64,000 bases of DNA from Photobacterium angustum (GTDB lineage: Bacteria; Pseudomonadota; Gammaproteobacteria; Enterobacterales; Vibrionaceae). Location: positions 496,001-560,000 of the forward strand of contig NZ_MSCJ01000003.1 in the NCBI RefSeq assembly GCF_002954615.1. The letters run 5' to 3'. Positions 63,250-64,000 of the stretch are shown here, piece by piece (the stretch's first letter is position 1; each line of letters begins with the position of its first letter). Both the position numbers and the translations under genes were made by a program. Below the pieces are notes generated by a model. That model worked only from the letters and a program-made list of their open reading frames with translations, was not told where the DNA came from and made no database searches.

Positions 63250-63298
63250 GAAAAGCCACTTCTTTAAACTAGTCATCGTTTTTGTAAGTGGCTTTTTA
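63250..63298. terminator. Terminator between the PEBP and ald genes
   Basis: AAAAGCCACTT (63250-63260) and AAGTGGCTTTT (63286-63296) form an 11-bp stem with T-runs on both strands. Confidence 0.88.
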
Positions 63299-63310
63299 TT
63301 TTTTAGAGCT

Positions 63311-64000
63311 TTATTCATTCAGCTTTTTCTCTGCTTCTACATAAGGGAGATCAAGTGATAGTGCAACGTTCTTACAGGTGATATCGCCCTGATAGATATT
63401 GAGTCCATTACGTAGATGTTTATCATCGAGAAGTGCTTGTTTATAGCCCTTATTTGCTAATGCAACAATATAAGGCAGTGTTGCGTTATTTAAAGCAACG
63501 GTTGAAGTACGGGCAACGGCGCCTGGCATATTGGCAACACAATAATGTACAACATCATCAATAATATAAGTGGGATCATCATGTGTTGTTGGATGTGATG
63601 TTTCTACACAGCCACCTTGATCAATAGCAACATCAACAATAGCAGATCCAGACTTCATTTTTTCTATCATTGCTTTTGTGATTAGTTTAGGTGCCGCAGC
63701 GCCTGCAATAAGTACACCTCCAATAACAAGATCTGCTTTGATTACATGATCTTCTATTGCTGTATTAGTCGCATAGACCGTATTTATTTTACCATCAAAT
63801 TGTATGTCTAATTGGCGTAATACATTGATATCACGGTCGATAATAGTAACATTAGCTTTCAAGCCAATAGCCATTTGAGCAGCGTTACTGCCGACGACGC
63901 CTCCACCAATGATCACAACATTTGCCGCATTAACACCGGGAACGCCACCTAATAAAAGACCTTGACCACCACGTGATTTTTCTAATGAAAATGCTCCTGC
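63311..64000 (-). CDS. ald: Alanine dehydrogenase, C-terminal part, cut by the window edge
   Basis: The minus-strand frame is open to the right edge, so the N-terminus lies outside. The visible 229 residues include LLLGGVPGV and the NAD-binding IGGGVVGSNAAQMAIGL, then ADLVIGGVLIAGAAAPKL (the Rossmann beta-alpha-beta end) and VDVAIDQGGCVETSHPTTHD, all typical of alanine dehydrogenase. It interconverts L-alanine and pyruvate using NAD. The gene reads toward a terminator shared with the PEBP gene. Confidence 0.93.
   Translation of the reverse strand, partial: AGAFSLEKSRGGQGLLLGGVPGVNAANVVIIGGGVVGSNAAQMAIGLKANVTIIDRDINVLRQLDIQFDGKINTVYATNTAIEDHVIKADLVIGGVLIAGAAAPKLITKAMIEKMKSGSAIVDVAIDQGGCVETSHPTTHDDPTYIIDDVVHYCVANMPGAVARTSTVALNNATLPYIVALANKGYKQALLDDKHLRNGLNIYQGDITCKNVALSLDLPYVEAEKKLNE

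Noticed and set aside
1..64000. CRISPR arrays, insertion sequences, integrases or rRNA operons
   Set aside because: No regularly spaced repeat arrays, transposase-like ORFs, integrase motifs or rRNA sequences were seen in the window; this is a reading by eye, so a short degraded element could be missed.

Overview
The window looks like chromosome of a marine gammaproteobacterium of the Vibrionaceae, most like Photobacterium. The reasons are AT-rich DNA with AT-rich intergenic stretches, a Vibrio-type 850-residue chitinase A whose catalytic Glu falls at residue 315, a NemR/CurA pair, conserved Vibrionaceae proteins of unknown function, and repeated tRNA-Ser units. The assignment is an inference from gene content. 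No insertion sequence, integrase, phage module, rRNA or CRISPR array was seen.

Layout. 0-5.6 kb: a MoxR/Bat operon (MoxR C-terminus, DUF58, DUF4381, two VWA proteins, BatD) ending in a terminator. 5.9-20.4 kb: mostly single genes, namely a zinc-protease-like lipoprotein, YbaK-like deacylase, Ogt, M14 carboxypeptidase, Dps, an asparagine-synthetase-like enzyme with a NUDIX hydrolase, a META lipoprotein, FAH hydrolase, an LRR lipoprotein, GloA2, a ParA-like ATPase, an MscS channel, YjgR and a rhodanese. 20.8-23.4 kb: chitinase ChiA. 23.5-34.9 kb: conserved housekeeping and unknown genes including YgjP, MogA, CreA, an OlsF-like bifunctional acyltransferase, LhgO and a DUF1289/Cys-rich protein. 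35-39.6 kb: an accessory-looking AT-rich part with a secreted 20-residue-repeat protein, a small beta-barrel and a LysR regulator. 39.7-46 kb: a D-lactate-dehydrogenase-type flavoprotein and an EmrAB-type efflux pair. 46.3-53.7 kb: a cold-shock protein, a DctPQM TRAP transporter and a Cache histidine kinase/NarL-type regulator. 53.7-59.7 kb: three identical tRNA-Ser(UGA) units (one with tRNA-Asp) separated by a NemR-CurA-GST electrophile-response cluster, an HD hydrolase and a decayed adhesin fragment. 59.9-64 kb: an extra RpoS-like sigma factor, small secreted proteins, LysR, a PEBP protein and the C-terminal part of alanine dehydrogenase.

The clearest new regulatory signals are sequence-level. 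An identical 20-bp palindromic box lies exactly 20 bases upstream of both nemR and curA. A 7-2-7 inverted heptamer pair of the NarL type, with two further half-sites, lies upstream of dctP, whose operon is followed by a NarL-family regulator. The three tRNA-Ser units each carry a near-consensus promoter of the same geometry and a terminator. A candidate small RNA with its own promoter and terminator lies upstream of creA. Several small ORFs (22-50 codons) with good ribosome binding sites and adjacent terminators are also listed. I did not find a clearly new multi-gene defence or biosynthetic system; the asparagine-synthetase-like enzyme without a glutaminase cysteine and the extra sigma factor are the best single-gene candidates.
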